This document shows, one piece after another, positions 63,020 through 64,000 of a stretch of 64,000 nucleotides of DNA. This DNA comes from Rufibacter psychrotolerans. GTDB lineage: Bacteria; Bacteroidota; Bacteroidia; Cytophagales; Hymenobacteraceae. The position numbers and the translations under genes were made by a program. The notes below the pieces were generated by a model, which made no database searches, was not told the DNA's origin, and was given only the letters and a program-made list of their open reading frames with translations. The DNA is taken from positions 1 through 64,000 of the forward strand of contig NZ_JAFFJV010000025.1 of NCBI RefSeq assembly GCF_016924645.1, read 5' to 3'. Numbering within the stretch: position 1 is the stretch's first letter; each line of letters begins with the position of its first letter.

Positions 63020-63165
63020 ACGCAAGTTTGAGCGCAGCGGTAACTTGTGGGAAACATGCCGCCAGTTTGCAACTGGCGTTGCACCTCATCAGGTATCGTG
63101 TTTCGCCAGTTACAAACTGGTGGCCAAGGAAAGCCACAAGTTGCGCTTACGCTAAACTTGCGGCA
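63020..63165. repeat. Nested two-armed palindrome before rsmG
   Basis: Outer arms around CGCAAGTTTGAGCGCAGCGG and its inverse (63135-63163); inner arms CCGCCAGTTTGCAACTGGCG (63060) and its inverse ending 63124. The outer arm shows CGC against GTG at its ends, the same G-to-A wobble as in the other families. P hairpins flank it at 62981 and 63190. The gene-free stretch is 62919-63288. Confidence 0.8.
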
Positions 63166-63275
63166 GGTCTTCGGAAAGAGCGGTTTCTAGCCTCTTTTCC
63201 TGAAAACGGCTCCAAAACGGAACAGCTCCATTTCTAACTCAGAACTCCAGACACAGAACTCAGGACTCCTTTTGT

Positions 63276-63283
63276 TATCTTTG
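63276..63283 (+). promoter_or_regulatory. -7 element of rsmG, leaderless
   Basis: A perfect TATCTTTG ends five bases before the ATG at 63289, so transcription would begin at or one base before the start codon. Confidence 0.55.
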
Positions 63284-63288
63284 GGCCT

Positions 63289-63930
63289 ATGAACGCACAA
63301 CCCGTGGATATCCTTACCCATTACTTTCCGGATCTTACCCCAGAGCAACAGAAGCAATTCGCGCGCCTCGCGGAGCTGTATGTAGAGTGGAACGCCAAAA
63401 TCAACGTCATCTCCCGCAAAGACATGGACAACATTGTGGTGCACCATCTGCTACATTCCCTAGGCATAGCCAAGGTGGTGCAGTTCCCGGCGGGAACCTC
63501 GGTGATGGATGTGGGCACGGGCGGTGGCTTGCCAGGTTTGCCCTTAGCCATCCTGTTCCCCGAGGTGAAGTTTCACCTGGTGGATTCCATCGGCAAGAAG
63601 ATCCATGTGGTGCAGGAGATTGCCAACGAGCTGCATCTCCACAACGTGAAAGCCTCCCACACCCGCGCCGAGCAGGTGCACGAAAAGTATGATTTCATTG
63701 TGAGCCGCGCCGTGGCTAGGTTGGCTACCTTCTACCAATGGATTCAGTTCAGCTTCAAAAAAGACTCTGTGCCTAACCAAGGGCTGTATTACCTCAAGGG
63801 CGGCGATCTCTCTGAAGAATTAGCGGAGTCTGGTTTGGTGCACCAGGTGTTTGACCTCAGCAGTTATTTCCAGGAGGAGTTCTTTGAGACGAAGAAGGTG
63901 GTGTATGTGCCGCAGCATCCCACGGCGTAA
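63289..63930 (+). CDS. rsmG: 16S rRNA (guanine527-N7)-methyltransferase
   Basis: A 213-residue SAM-dependent methyltransferase (GidB). WNAKINVISRKDMDNIVVHHLLHSLGIAKV is the family N-terminal signature; VMDVGTGGGLPGLPLAILFPEVKFHLVDSIGKKIHVV is the SAM-binding Rossmann motif, and YDFIVSRAVARLATFYQW follows. It modifies G527 of 16S rRNA. Full length for the family. It appears to be translated from a leaderless mRNA and is followed by a P hairpin (63932-63970). Confidence 0.95.
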   Translation: MNAQPVDILTHYFPDLTPEQQKQFARLAELYVEWNAKINVISRKDMDNIVVHHLLHSLGIAKVVQFPAGTSVMDVGTGGGLPGLPLAILFPEVKFHLVDSIGKKIHVVQEIANELHLHNVKASHTRAEQVHEKYDFIVSRAVARLATFYQWIQFSFKKDSVPNQGLYYLKGGDLSEELAESGLVHQVFDLSSYFQEEFFETKKVVYVPQHPTA

Positions 63931-64000
63931 AGGTTTTGCGCCTGTTTGCTGAAAAACAGCTCTGAATAGACAAGCAAAAAATCAGAAGCCGCTTCAAGTT

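Overview
The window reads as chromosomal DNA of a Bacteroidota bacterium, most likely class Cytophagia, family Hymenobacteraceae (Rufibacter, Pontibacter or Hymenobacter-like). This is inference from protein character, moderately GC-rich coding sequence, promoters of the Bacteroidota type (TTTG, 19-21 bases, TAnnTTTG), scarce Shine-Dalgarno sequences, and an atpD-atpC pair separated from the other ATP synthase genes. There is no prophage, insertion sequence, CRISPR array or rRNA operon. Almost everything is housekeeping or metabolic, but the spacers are packed with several families of palindromic repeats.

Layout. 0-13.3 kb: secreted tricorn-type S41 protease, RtcB RNA ligase, MscS channel, fused trehalose-phosphate synthase/phosphatase, a convergent GH15 hydrolase, and a leucine-rich-repeat protein kinase. 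13.6-26.6 kb: a sulfur region. A promoter at 13651 is followed by a short ORF with seven cysteine codons, then cysH (APS-reductase type), cysD, cysN, cobA (siroheme), cysJ and cysI. Next comes a gene fusing a siroheme-synthase NAD domain to a TSUP (TauE/SafE) membrane permease, then metX, an OsmC protein and a trans-sulfuration enzyme. These genes would take sulfate to sulfide, make the siroheme cofactor of sulfite reductase, and pass sulfide into homocysteine or methionine. A second trans-sulfuration enzyme lies at 44.5 kb.

27-44 kb: polysaccharide deacetylase lipoprotein, cold-shock protein, Gfo/Idh/MocA oxidoreductase, OmpA protein, TypA/BipA, a DUF3050 cluster with a small protein and a lipoprotein, MetG, a TonB-domain protein, a glycosyltransferase, a quinone oxidoreductase, a lactonase, an MFS transporter and Pth. 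44.5-64 kb: the trans-sulfuration paralogue, atpD-atpC, two small tandem paralogues, purL, tRNA-Gln, prs, rplY, a three-gene pglCDE-like cassette, ispE, an EamA transporter, an LptF/G permease, tgt, a GT2 glycosyltransferase overlapping a sigma factor, and rsmG.

The observations most worth following up are: (1) the Cys-rich leader peptide and the hairpin on its stop codon upstream of the sulfate-assimilation operon; (2) two-armed REPIN-like palindromes in several sequence families that share one conserved wobble position and show nested insertion; (3) about thirty copies of a 35-45 base hairpin, mostly just after stop codons, with compensating stem changes; (4) the siroheme-synthase/TSUP fusion; (5) apparently leaderless promoters for rsmG, pth and ispE. 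All family assignments are by reading motifs; no database search was run.
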